Assembly: GCA_028752905.1 (NCBI GenBank)
Contig: JAQNBH010000002.1
Location: forward strand, 30,424,762 to 30,488,761
Direction: 5' to 3'
DNA from: Cladorhizidae sp. MBARI D1340-BT2
Taxonomy: Eukaryota; Porifera; Demospongiae; Poecilosclerida; Cladorhizidae
DNA length: 64,000 nucleotides
The notes under the pieces were generated by a model that had not been told where the DNA came from, made no database searches, and was given only the letters and a program-made list of their open reading frames with translations. Position numbers and translations under genes: made by a program. Within the stretch, counting starts at the first letter, position 1. Every line of letters starts with the position of its first letter. Below are positions 55,601 to 64,000 of the stretch, in pieces.

Positions 55601-56720
55601 CTGGTATGGGGTTATGGTGGGCTGTAGGTATAGCGTCTTGATCTCTATCATGAGCCGTAGGGGTGGCCCAGACATGAGTGGGAGGCGTTGGTGTGGGAAG
55701 GTGTTGAAGGTGCTGCTATTGTAAGCACTCCTGAGGTGGTCTTCCAGCTTCTTCCTGTTCTCCTCCGTTGCAGCGAATGGCAGGGTTTTGGAGAGTGGAG
55801 GTGGAGTGGATCTTCTGGGGCTCTTGGTGGTTAGTATAGTTTCGTGGGCCCTGGGGCTGTCCTCTTCTGCTTCCATGGTGGAGATTGCCTCTGTTGGGAA
55901 CTTCTGTGGGATGTAGCCCAGGTCTGCACAGGCCTCCCTGCTAAGGTATAGCTTCTTGACGTCTTTGGACACGTATACCATCTGTCTGGTAGATAGTGCT
56001 GAGCTGGTGTCAGTAAATCTCAGGATGACTGCTCCTAAGATGTGGAGGTGGCTGTTGTTGGCTGCTCTCATTTGTAGTCTTACAGGGATGAGGTTGTTAG
56101 CAGTCAAGCCTAGTTCCTTGAGGATGTGTGTACCTGTGAGACAGCTCTGACATCCTGTGTCCGTATGCAGTGATCTTCCTGTCACCTGTGGCCAAGGTGT
56201 GTCCTAGGTGGGCATAGTCTTCAGTGGTTATTTCGATTTGGAGCTGTACATGTGGTTGTGGTTTCGATGTCCCTTTTGCCCATCTGCCGCTGGTCTGGTC
56301 GTAAGTGTGGTGCTCCATGGCAGTGTTGGGGGTATTGATGACACACATGTAATCACTCATGGCATTCTCCTTCTGTGTATGCCTTTGTCTACATAACTTT
56401 TCCAGGTGGTGGGTCTTGCCACAGCCGGCGCATGTGGTCCCGAATGCTGGGCATTATGTCCTTCTGATCCTGGTGTGGGCGTTCTTCTCATGGCCCCTTC
56501 CTCCACAGTAGGAGCATGCTTCCTCTCTCTGGGGTGGTCTTGTCCTGGCTGGTCTCCTCTTTATGTCTGGCCTCCTCACCTTCTCTACCCTGGCTGCCTG
56601 TGTTGGTGCAGTCGCTCTGTGGTTCAGGGCATGGGCTGACAGCATTGCAGCTGCTAGTGTGGGTTCTAGGTCTGGTAGGATATACATACAGCCGGCGAAT
56701 GGGCACTTTACTTCAGTCAT
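52685..56720 (-). pseudogene. Ty3/gypsy Gag-Pol polyprotein, frameshifted
   Basis: Pieces read from 56720 down. First is an N-terminal C2H2-like finger (CPFAGCMYILP..., HALNH) followed almost at once by a zinc knuckle (CSYCGGRGHEKN), so most of the Gag core is deleted. Then come a protease TDTGCQSC, RT blocks in two frames (KKNGSLRRTIDFQALN, KCIDDTLLW), RNase H (TDWSKDGIGYW, VDHRPLLK) and integrase (HAAHQGT.., CADYFHH, AKDGVPEF, CRAEVGVK). A GPY/F-like end and a Pro-rich tail finish it. At least five frame changes occur, for example near 55030, 55230 and 55575. Order and wording match element 1 closely. Confidence 0.85.
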
Positions 56721-56836
56721 CGTGATGGTGGGCGCTAATTCGGGTTAGTCTCCTCTCCGATCTTCTGGCTTCTCCGTGTGGCTGCAACTTAGTTTGGGGT
56801 CCGTCGAAATGATTTAGCTGCAAGTTAATACCAGCA

Positions 56837-57040
56837 TAGATAATAGAGCTATTGCTCATATGATCAAAGATGCAACTAGGTATATTATAGGTTCTTAAGA
56901 ATAGCAATGCTGGTATTAACTGGCAGTATTGATTTTCTGCGCATGCGTACATGTACGGCAATAATGGGTAAAGGGTCGTGTATGAGGATGTGTCTACAGC
57001 TAGTGTATAATGTTATCTAGCTGTTGCACAGTATTGTCTA
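56837..57040 (-). repeat. 5' LTR of Ty3 element 2
   Basis: 204 bp, complete. In coding sense it begins TAGACAATACTG and ends CTATTATCTA. Confidence 0.9.
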
Positions 57041-57109
57041 CCCCACTCCACTCCATCCTGCCCCAATGGCGGCCGTTCCCACTCCTATAAATTTTGAACC
57101 GATTAACAC
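57041..57109 (-). pseudogene. atp9: Nuclear mitochondrial insert: atp9, first 23 codons
   Basis: A GTG start at 57109 leads into LIGSKFIGVGTAAIGAGWSG, the glycine-rich first helix of subunit c. With 50868-51032 it makes 234 nt, exactly 78 codons including stop, the usual length of this gene. The GTG start is inferred from alignment of length and the stop just upstream. Confidence 0.8.
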
Positions 57110-57333
57110 CTAGGACCCCATTTATAGTTTGAGTAAATACGTAATTATTAATTATTTCACCGGAGACCGGGATTTTGGCTCTAAATCCATGCGAAGCCCT
57201 AACACGCGCTACTAATTGTCGCTGGAAAACCGGCAAAATACCTAAACCCATTATAAAAAATAAGGACAATAAAGCGAATATTGCTCACATATATATAATG
57301 TGTCAAATAAGAAACTACATCTAAATGTGGCAT
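57110..57333 (-). pseudogene. atp8: Nuclear mitochondrial insert: atp8
   Basis: An ATG at 57333 begins MPHLDVVSYLTHYI, the conserved start of ATP synthase subunit 8. After a frameshift in a TATATATATG run near 57290 it continues AIFALLSLFFIMGLGILPVF, a membrane helix, and a basic tail (RQLVARVRASHG). Length and layout fit atp8. It lies directly upstream of atp9. Confidence 0.75.
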
Positions 57334-57399
57334 TTAAATACAATTGGAATCAAACCAATCCCCTCCGGCACGTAGCTCTACCAATTGAGCTATATACCC
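57334..57399 (-). pseudogene. tRNA-like sequence in mitochondrial insert
   Basis: Minus strand GGGTATATAGCTCAATTGG is followed by TAGAGC, then a T-arm-like ATTGGTTTGATTCCAAT. D and T arms are clear. The anticodon arm seems about seven bases short and the acceptor pairs mostly through G-T. Isotype cannot be assigned. Confidence 0.5.
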
Positions 57400-57400
57400 A

Positions 57401-57500
57401 AAACCAAAATAAAGTTTGATATAAAATCGGATCCCCTCCTCCCGCAGGAAAAAAAAAAGCTGTGTTAAAATTTCGATCTGTTAATAACATCGTAATCCCC
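57401..57500 (-). pseudogene. cox1: Nuclear mitochondrial insert: cox1 fragment
   Basis: [16 protein letters not shown] and [11 protein letters not shown], with LFWF at the end, are unmistakable cytochrome oxidase subunit I. The fragment stops before the usual HPEVY block, where the tRNA-like sequence begins, so mitochondrial pieces were joined or deleted here. Confidence 0.9.
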
Positions 57501-58590
57501 CGATTTTCTGCCAAGAGACGACCCTGCACAACCTTTGCACTAGACATTTTATTGCTAGCACCATCATAGCCTTGCCCCCTACAATCTTCAAAGTCTAAGT
57601 AAAAATCACTCAGTGCTTCTTTTATTGAGCCAAAACCTCTCCTGTGATCCTTTCTGTTCTTATGAAAATTAAGAATTCTTCTCTATAAATCTTAACACTA
57701 CTGACACCTGCTCCTTACTGGATATATCAACGACTTCAACACTAAGAATAGAATAATATTTAGCTTGTTTAATTTCCTGTACTATAGGCTATTATCTCTA
57801 ATATGACCAGCTATGCATTCAGTGAGTTGATTTTGGGTAGTTTTGCTAGAATTTTTTTCAAATGCTTGGCTAATGCAACATTTCCAGACCTCACAGAGTA
57901 TTCAAGAATTGCTAAAAAATTTCCTCTGTTGACCTCAGAATCAGCCATGCTACCATTTCTGTGACCTCAAATAGCTAACTGCTTGCCACAAAGAAGTATT
58001 GCATCAGCTATTTTACTCTCATCTATATGCAGCAAACGATCCTTAATAGAAGACACTGGACACACATGGGAAGACTTTAAAGCATCTGCCCAAGCTAAAG
58101 CTAGCTGATAGTACTGCATACAGTTGTGACTGGCAAACGTTTTAGTCTTCCTAGACCATGCATTAAATCCATTACATACAAAATGACCCAAACCCCTTTG
58201 TAGCAAAGAGAACACATAGCAAACAAAATATTCCATCTTTAAAAACCAAGGGTTTTCAGCCAAATATTTATGTTGACAAGACCTATTACAACCATCTAAA
58301 TAACCACTTGGAAATTTAAATGAACTATCAGGCTTAAAATGAAAGTCAATGCTTGCACTCTGGAGGCAAATTCAGGATATCTGTTTGGGCCATTGAGCAC
58401 TGAAGCAAGCCAATATCATCACACTTCTCAAAATCAATTGAAGCACTTGACCAAGAAGCAGCAGAAAAAGTAGACAAGGAAGTGCAGGGCAGATAAGACG
58501 TTTAGGAAGTGGCCGGACAGAAACTGAACATGAAGGCAGTAATAGTTCATGCTCAGTAGGATCAGGGGGAGACATACACACAGACAGCTA
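57501..58590 (-). pseudogene. hAT (ZMYM/TTF-type) transposase relic, proximal part
   Basis: From 58590 down: DIGLLQCSMAQTDILNLPPE and FKFPSGYLDGCNRSCQ. Then AENPWFLKMEYFVCYVFSLL (degenerate TTF-type finger), GFNAWSRKTKTFASHNC, GHRNGSMADSEVNRGNF and finally [25 protein letters not shown]. This is the order of ZMYM-like hAT transposases from the zinc finger to the GQ.YDGA catalytic region. Frameshifts and stops are frequent. The mitochondrial insert starts right after RLLAEN; the protein resumes at 50867. Confidence 0.65.
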
Positions 58591-58600
58591 GCCACGGTTA

Positions 58601-59582
58601 GGGTGAGGTGTCTGGTGCCATCCTGCCATTGCAGAAAGCACAGTCACACCTCTGACTTCCTCACACTTGGTAATGGTCTCCCTTACCATTCATCCTGTTG
58701 GGGTACTTCTCAGCCAGGTTGGGCCCACTTTGGCAACCTATGCTCAGCATGTGCATTGGTCTTGCCAATGGTAAACTTTAGCGTGGTGGGTCCAAAGAAT
58801 AGCGGAAAACAATCTTCTGCATTTGGCAGGATGGAGGAACATTAGGTCCTGGTTGAAGGATGAATGGGGTACTCTGTGGAGCAATGTCATCTAGAATTTG
58901 AAATGAAATAATAATGGTTTATATGTAAAGTTTGCTTGATATAAAACATTTGTCTGTGTAGTAGCTAATTATATTAGTTGTTATTATTCTTATTGCAGGA
59001 ATATCATTCATACCTTCCCCAGCAGTTGTCCAGATATATTGGCTAGCATCCACACGGCTGGTTCCACTTACAATTGACCTTCCTCTCCTCTGCTATCCTC
59101 TTCCTGCAGCTCTTCCCTTCCTCTGCTGTCCTCTACCTGCAGCTCTTCCCCTGTTACCACTACCTCCCATTGACATCTGCTGACTTAGACCTCCCACACT
59201 ATCTCTCCCCTTATTTCCACTTGCTCCAATATCCATACTTGCACTCTCATCCTTGGTCTCATAAAAATTGCTACTCGTATCTATTTCATCATCCCCACAA
59301 CTATTTGAGTCTATGTACAATCACCAATGCCATTATCATCAATAAACCTCTCTAGTAGAGTCTGGGTATTATAACCACAGGCCATTCATAGTAACAACAA
59401 CGAACAGCATAACTGAACAGGGTAACTAAACGCAGTGAAATAAAACAACCGTCGAGGTCAAATTAAAGTGCTGTCACAGTATCGTGACAATGGTCTAAGG
59501 GTGACAATTACTACTGTTGCGAATACGTGACAGTGGTCTTATAGACACGCCTGTGCGTGTCACGAATTCGTCGTCCGCTAAG
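58601..59582 (-). mobile_element. Second-family piggyBac-type element D, truncated
   Basis: Inverted copy of 29775-30715. In coding sense: palindrome array (59473-59572), ATG at 59385, acidic start, SNFYETKDESASMDIGASG, RGRAAGRGQQRKG repeats and a donor GTATGA. An intron of about 120 bp ends in TTCTAG, and exon 2 reads DDIAPQSTPFILQPG, then FFGPTTLKFTIGKTNAHAE. The transposase-fold start is thus better preserved than in C (no stop after the splice). The catalytic core is deleted, and only a scrap of the C-terminal Cys region remains before similarity ends at 58601. Confidence 0.65.
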
Positions 59583-60844
59583 TGTTACTATAATTATGGT
59601 TCAATTGATGTGAAACACAGTCAGGGATGGTCCGGCATGATGTAAACAATGGAATGTACTGAGCCCCCCAACGACTGTTGCTCTTGTGAAACTGGCACCA
59701 GACTCGCAGTCTAAAGTGGCCGCGGTATGAATACGTGAGATCCTGTCAGGCAGCCACAATTAGCTGGGTGTGACCACTGCCAGAGGGCCAGTACACAAGG
59801 AGTGCGTTTCTTTCGCGCGGGGGGCGGGCGGTGCCAAGGGGCCCAAAGAAGCTCGAAGCCTAGAGGCCCTGCCTTGGGAGAGAGGGCTGTGTGGGAGACA
59901 CACACAGAGAGGGCTTGGTGGGAGACACACGCAGATAGGGCTGTGTGGGTGACACAGATAGAGAATGCCCTGTGACAGACCTGGGTGAGAATCACAGACA
60001 CAGAGGGCTTGGAAGATACACAATGGACTGAAGCAGGAGACCCAGGAAGAGTGACCACAGCTGGAGATAAATTGACTCTACTAGCTAGCAGTAGTGGCTG
60101 GTAAAAAGTACTATAGCTTGCTAGTAGTACTTAGTTAGCAATCTATTCAATAGCATAATATTCTCAATCAGTGCTCAGTTTAGATCAACTTACTTAGGGG
60201 GGGGAGGGGCTGGAGTGGCTTGAAAAAATCCATTAACTTTGACTGAGCTTCGAATAAGATCTTTGGTGGGTGACAGGAGTCGACAGTAAATCTCTCTGGG
60301 AGGTACCAGGTGCTGAACATTTGGAACGTGGAAAGGTAAGGTATAGTCTGGTGTAGCCACACCCCTATGTTTCCCCCACTTGGGTGTGTGGCTTCGCATG
60401 GGCCAGCCATGCACAGAGTAAACATAGCTAGCTAAAAGAAAAAGCAGAAAGCAAGAAGGGGCAAAAAGCATTGCAGGTTTGTTGTTTAATTGGAGTTTGG
60501 AAGATTAGAGAAAAGAGGGCCTAGAACGAGACCAGTCGATCCCTTCTGGGTCCGCCACTGCACATACACACAAGAAGCTTATGATGGACAATGCAACAAT
60601 TGATTCATGTTTCCTGTACCACTGGTTAGTGTTGTAAGTCTTGTTAGTGTAGCAATGAGGTTATCATGATTTATGGGACCACAGGGAGATGATGTGGATA
60701 TCTCCTCATGCAGAAGGGTTAACCTGGAGTGTGATATGTAACAATAAACATAGTTGTGTTGAAACACCAGTGGAGACCACACACCCTCTATATGTTTATC
60801 ACACACTGCATGTGTGTGCACACACACACACATAAAAACACACT
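59583..60844. other. No gene seen; short repeats
   Basis: Contains GGGAGACACACACAGAGAGGG-type units of about 30 bp (59880-60005). Open frames across them are repeat translations. The remaining sequence shows no domain. Confidence 0.4.
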
Positions 60845-61080
60845 AACTCATGATGCCTAACCCTAGTCATTGTACGAGCCTTAAACCTAGTAGCTAATTG
60901 TTCAAGCCCTAACCTTAGCCATGATCTAGCCCTAACCCTAGTCATTGTCCAAGTCTTAAACCTAATAATTTTATAGGCCTTAACCCTAGTGATTGTCCAA
61001 GCTATAACCCTAGTACGAAGACTTAACCTTAGTCACAGTCTAAGCCGAAACTCTAATAATTTTAGAGAACCTATCTCAGA
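60845..61080. repeat. CCCTAA-containing minisatellite, cluster 3
   Basis: Units CTAACCCTAGTCATTGTCCAAG and variants, about nine copies, followed by CA-rich sequence at 61098-61135 just as in cluster 1. Confidence 0.85.
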
Positions 61081-61459
61081 TGCACAGACATTATTGCGCG
61101 CACACACACACACAAACAAACACACACACACACAAGTATCCTATGATGAACTATGCAGTCACTTGATTAATCTGACACACACATACTTCAGTTTGCTCAA
61201 GGAATCCTGTTGACAAAAAGGAGAGTGTTCTAAAGCGCATGAGATGGAAGGCATTCCACCTCCTAATTGGCAGCAAAGACAAACAAGTGATACAAAAGAA
61301 GTAAATAACGCCCACCCATGGACTTGCATCACCCAACTTGCTTTCCCCACCCCATATATGCTCACATGCCACCTCAGTTGCTCATTGTCCCTGATGATTG
61401 CATTAGTATGAAACTATAGTAGGACTAGCCATCCCAATACTTTCTATTAAAACTATACA
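61081..61459. other. CA-rich tract then no gene seen
   Basis: (CA)n at 61098-61135; the rest lacks supported features. Confidence 0.4.
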
Positions 61460-62580
61460 TATACACACAATAATTATAAATATGTGAATGCATATGATGT
61501 CATCAGCTAATATTCGAGTCTACTAGTATATATATGTATATATATATATCATCAACTAATAGTCAAGTGTATATATATATATAGATGTCATCAGCTGGTA
61601 GTCAAGTATACATAAAGTCATCAGCTTAATAGTTCAGTCTACATGTATATATAATGTCATCAGCTAATATTCAATATATATATAAATCTCATCATAATTA
61701 GTTGATGTATTGGAGTATTAGCTGCTGAATGCATCATATTTTATATATACTTGTACACTTGGCTGTAAATTGATGACATCATAGATATATTATATACCTT
61801 GACTATTAGCTGATGAGATCATATATATACATTTACCTATATATATGATGTCATCATTAGATGATGACATCATATATATGCCTGTAGATGTGACTATAGC
61901 TGACGAAATCATATATATATAGCTGTAGACTTCACTATTAGCTGATTACGTCACCTGTGGACTTGACTGTTAGCTGATTACATCATATATAACCACTATT
62001 AGCTGATGACAAGTGTACAAGTATATATAAAATATGATGCATTCAGCAGCTAATACTCCAGTCTATAGGATTTTATAGATAATCGTCAAATCTACAGGTA
62101 TATAAATATACGATGTCATCAGTTAATAATAAAGTCTACAGGTATATATAATACATGTATATATATTTAGGATGTCATCAGCAAAGAGTCTCAATTCTAA
62201 AGGTATATATATATATATGCTCTAATAGCCAGAGTATAGGTGTGTATATATAATTATATGATGTCCTAATAGTCCAGTGTAAGGTATATAGAGTATAATT
62301 TTATTATATGTAATGTCATCAGCAAATAACCAGGTATGTATATGATTTATATATGGTGTCATTAGCTAATAGTCAAGAGTACAGGTATATATACGTATGA
62401 TGTCATCAGCTAATATTGAAGTCTACAGATATAATATATATATATGATATAGTCCAATCTACAGGTATTTATATTATGTAAATATGATGTCATCAGCTAA
62501 TAGTCAAGTCTACAAGATGTCATCAGTTAATAGTCAAGTCTACATTTTATATATGTAATGTCATCAGCTAATAGTCACAT
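61460..62580. repeat. AT-rich GATGTCATCAGCTAATAGTC array with inverted core
   Basis: Units of about 40-60 bp combine TGATGTCATCAGCTAATAGTC, AAGTCTACAGG and (TA)n. In 61762-62009 the units run in the opposite orientation. This core is bounded by perfect 51-bp inverted repeats, 61711-61761 and 62010-62060. Confidence 0.9.
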
Positions 62581-63255
62581 GGACAACGACTAGAGTTGAT
62601 GCTAGGACAATGATTATGGTTAGGGCTTGGACAATGACTAGAATTAGCCCTTGGACGATGAGTAGGATTTGTGATTGGACAAAGTCTATTGCCTGGACAA
62701 TGATTATGGTTAGGGTTTGGAGAATGACTAGGGTTAGCTCATAGACAATGACTAGGATTAGGGCTTGGAGTTAGGTATTGGACAATGACTAAGATTATGG
62801 CTTGGACAATGTCTAGTGTATGGGCTTGGTAAATGACTAGGATTAGGGCTATGACAATGATTTGGGTTAGTTTTTGGCAATGTTAGGTGATAATGACTAG
62901 GGTTAGCACTTAGACAATATCTAGGGTAAGCACTTGGACAATGACTAGGTTTAGGTTTGTAAAATGACTAGTGTTGTGGTTTGGACAATGTCTACCATTG
63001 AGTTTTGGATAATGACTATGTTTAGCGCTTGGACAATGACTAGGATTAGTGCTTGAAAAATGAATAAGGTTAGTGCTTGGAAAATGACTAGGGTTAGGGC
63101 TTAGGATTCAGGCTTTGACAATTACTAGTGTTATAGGTTGGATAATGGCTATGGTTAGCTCTAGGACAATGACTAGGGTTAACGATTGGACAATGACTAG
63201 TATTAGCGATCTAGAGTTAGCACTGGGACAATGACTATAGTTAGGGCTACAGAAC
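62581..63255. repeat. TAGGGTTAGGG-type minisatellite, cluster 4 (inverted)
   Basis: More than twenty imperfect 22-27-bp units of GGACAATGACTAGGGTTAGG, the reverse complement of clusters at 46855, 49440 and 60845. Confidence 0.9.
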
Positions 63256-63540
63256 AAGCCCCTAAAAAACTTTACGTAATTTGCTTTCGAAGTTTATGGT
63301 ATGTTTGATTCACAGCATTGCTGTACCATTTGCCAAACATTTGCCAAAGATGAGCAATATCACAATTAAAATAAATAATCAACAAATAATCATGAATAAA
63401 ATCCATGAAATAAAAAATGAAATAAATAATAAATAAACATTGAAATAATTAATAAAATCCATGAAATAATTGATAAACCATGAAATAATTAATAAACAAA
63501 CCAAGAATTATCTAATAAACGAATCATTAAATATTAACAA
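63256..63540. repeat. AATAAA-rich low-complexity tract
   Basis: Repeated ATGAAATAATTAATAAA-like units; no gene. Confidence 0.75.
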
Positions 63541-63960
63541 ACACATGGTCAAGCGTGCGGTTGGAAAATGAATTTCGTTAAAATTTCCAACCGTGCACTT
63601 GACCACTTACTTAAGTATTAGTGCCTAGTGAAAATAGTCATTGCATGAAGTAGAGCTTCTTCTAGCCACTGCTGCTAATTTCAGTTGTCTAGAACTTGAC
63701 AATCTGGAGATATTTTTGCAGAAATATCAGGCACTCAGGTTTTGAGGTTCCCCCCACTTTAGCTCCAGTAACTTGGCTATAGTTATACCTATGAAAAATA
63801 TTTTAATATCAAAAGAGAGCTCACAGTGAGACCTTCCATTTGAGCATTATATTATTCTAACCTTAGTCATCGTCCATATATGAAGTCCATACCATGGAGT
63901 TTGCAGAATCTATGGATCTATAAAGTGGTAACCACAGGTTATTTTAGCATCTACTGACAT
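63541..63960. repeat. Dispersed foldback repeat, copy 3
   Basis: Begins with a clear hairpin: GGTCAAGCGTGCGGTTGGAA is answered by TTCCAACCGTGCACTTGACC (63547-63606). Then AGAGCTTCTTCTAGCCACT and the GCAGAATCTATGGATCTA motif follow, in the same order as copies 1 and 2. Confidence 0.7.
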
Positions 63961-64000
63961 ACGATATCGTTCCTATCTATTTAATGCAAGAGGATGGCTC

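Larger units (their letters stand above)
51038..57040 (-). mobile_element. Ty3/gypsy-type LTR retrotransposon (element 2), decayed
   Basis: The duplication CCCCA lies at 51033-51037 and 57041-57045. LTRs start TAGATAATAGAG and end GTCTA; the right LTR is 56837-57040 (204 bp). The left LTR is 51038-51050 plus 52424-52621, broken by a hAT insertion. The LTRs differ at about five positions over 197 bp. It is inserted in a mitochondrial-derived atp9. It belongs to the same lineage as element 1 but its polyprotein is frameshifted and Gag is partly deleted. Confidence 0.9.

Noticed and set aside
57000..57269. 89-codon frame as a single novel protein
   Set aside because: It runs from atp8 through the out-of-frame start of atp9 into the LTR, so it is a chance fusion of mitochondrial and retroelement DNA.
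59711..60058. Cys/His-looking minus-strand frames (CVSHTALS repeats)
   Set aside because: Translation of GAGACACACACAGAGAGGG units with no zinc-finger spacing.

Overview
This window reads as a nuclear stretch of an animal genome, most plausibly a sponge. It is AT-rich and full of introns, microsatellites and decayed eukaryotic transposable elements, and no bacterial-style operons are visible. The lineage hint comes from an insert of mitochondrial DNA (50868-51037 plus 57041-57500). It carries pieces of cox1, atp8 and atp9, and among animals atp9 is known as a mitochondrial gene essentially only in sponges. Only one convincing host gene is visible: a 267-residue SAM-dependent methyltransferase with coding exons 11489-11561 and 16086-16816. 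Almost everything else is mobile-element or tandem-repeat DNA.

Layout. 1-9.5 kb: fragments of one recurrent reverse-transcriptase family, a Penelope-like GIY-YIG fragment, and a 2.5-kb piggyBac-type element (A, 5001-7530) inserted into one RT copy. 10.2-16.8 kb: the methyltransferase gene, whose long intron holds an inverted second piggyBac copy (B, 11913-14435). 17-27 kb: more RT-family fragments on both strands, another Penelope GIY-YIG fragment, a small pogo-like TIR element (19118-19658), a decayed hAT transposase (20870-22640), and very long ATT trinucleotide tracts. 27-33 kb: minisatellites, a hairpin, foldback repeats and a truncated second-family piggyBac copy (C). 33-40 kb: a decayed Ulp1-like peptidase/PHD-finger gene whose tail is repeated in 244-bp units. 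The third unit is split by a complete, intact-ORF Ty3/gypsy element (33904-39620, target duplication GTAAC). 40-50 kb: minisatellites, one unrecognised exon-like ORF (45090-45475) and a decayed conserved-family gene (48094-49150).

50.5-58.6 kb is a four-layer nest. A hAT transposase relic (ZMYM/TTF type, minus strand) is interrupted by the mitochondrial insert. That insert is interrupted inside atp9 by a second Ty3/gypsy element (51038-57040, target duplication CCCCA). The element's 3' LTR is in turn interrupted by another hAT element (51052-52423). Removing the Ty3 element and one CCCCA copy restores an exact 78-codon atp9 frame. 58.6-59.6 kb holds an inverted copy (D) of the second piggyBac family. 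From 60 kb to the end there are CCCTAA-containing minisatellites and a 1.1-kb AT-rich array with an inverted core bounded by perfect 51-bp inverted repeats.

How it works together. The genes do not form a pathway. The window is a record of successive insertions. Elements that may still be relevant are the intact Ty3 element and piggyBac B. B carries an in-frame deletion of its catalytic core and could encode a 493-residue protein with only the N-terminal and C-terminal Cys-rich parts of a transposase.
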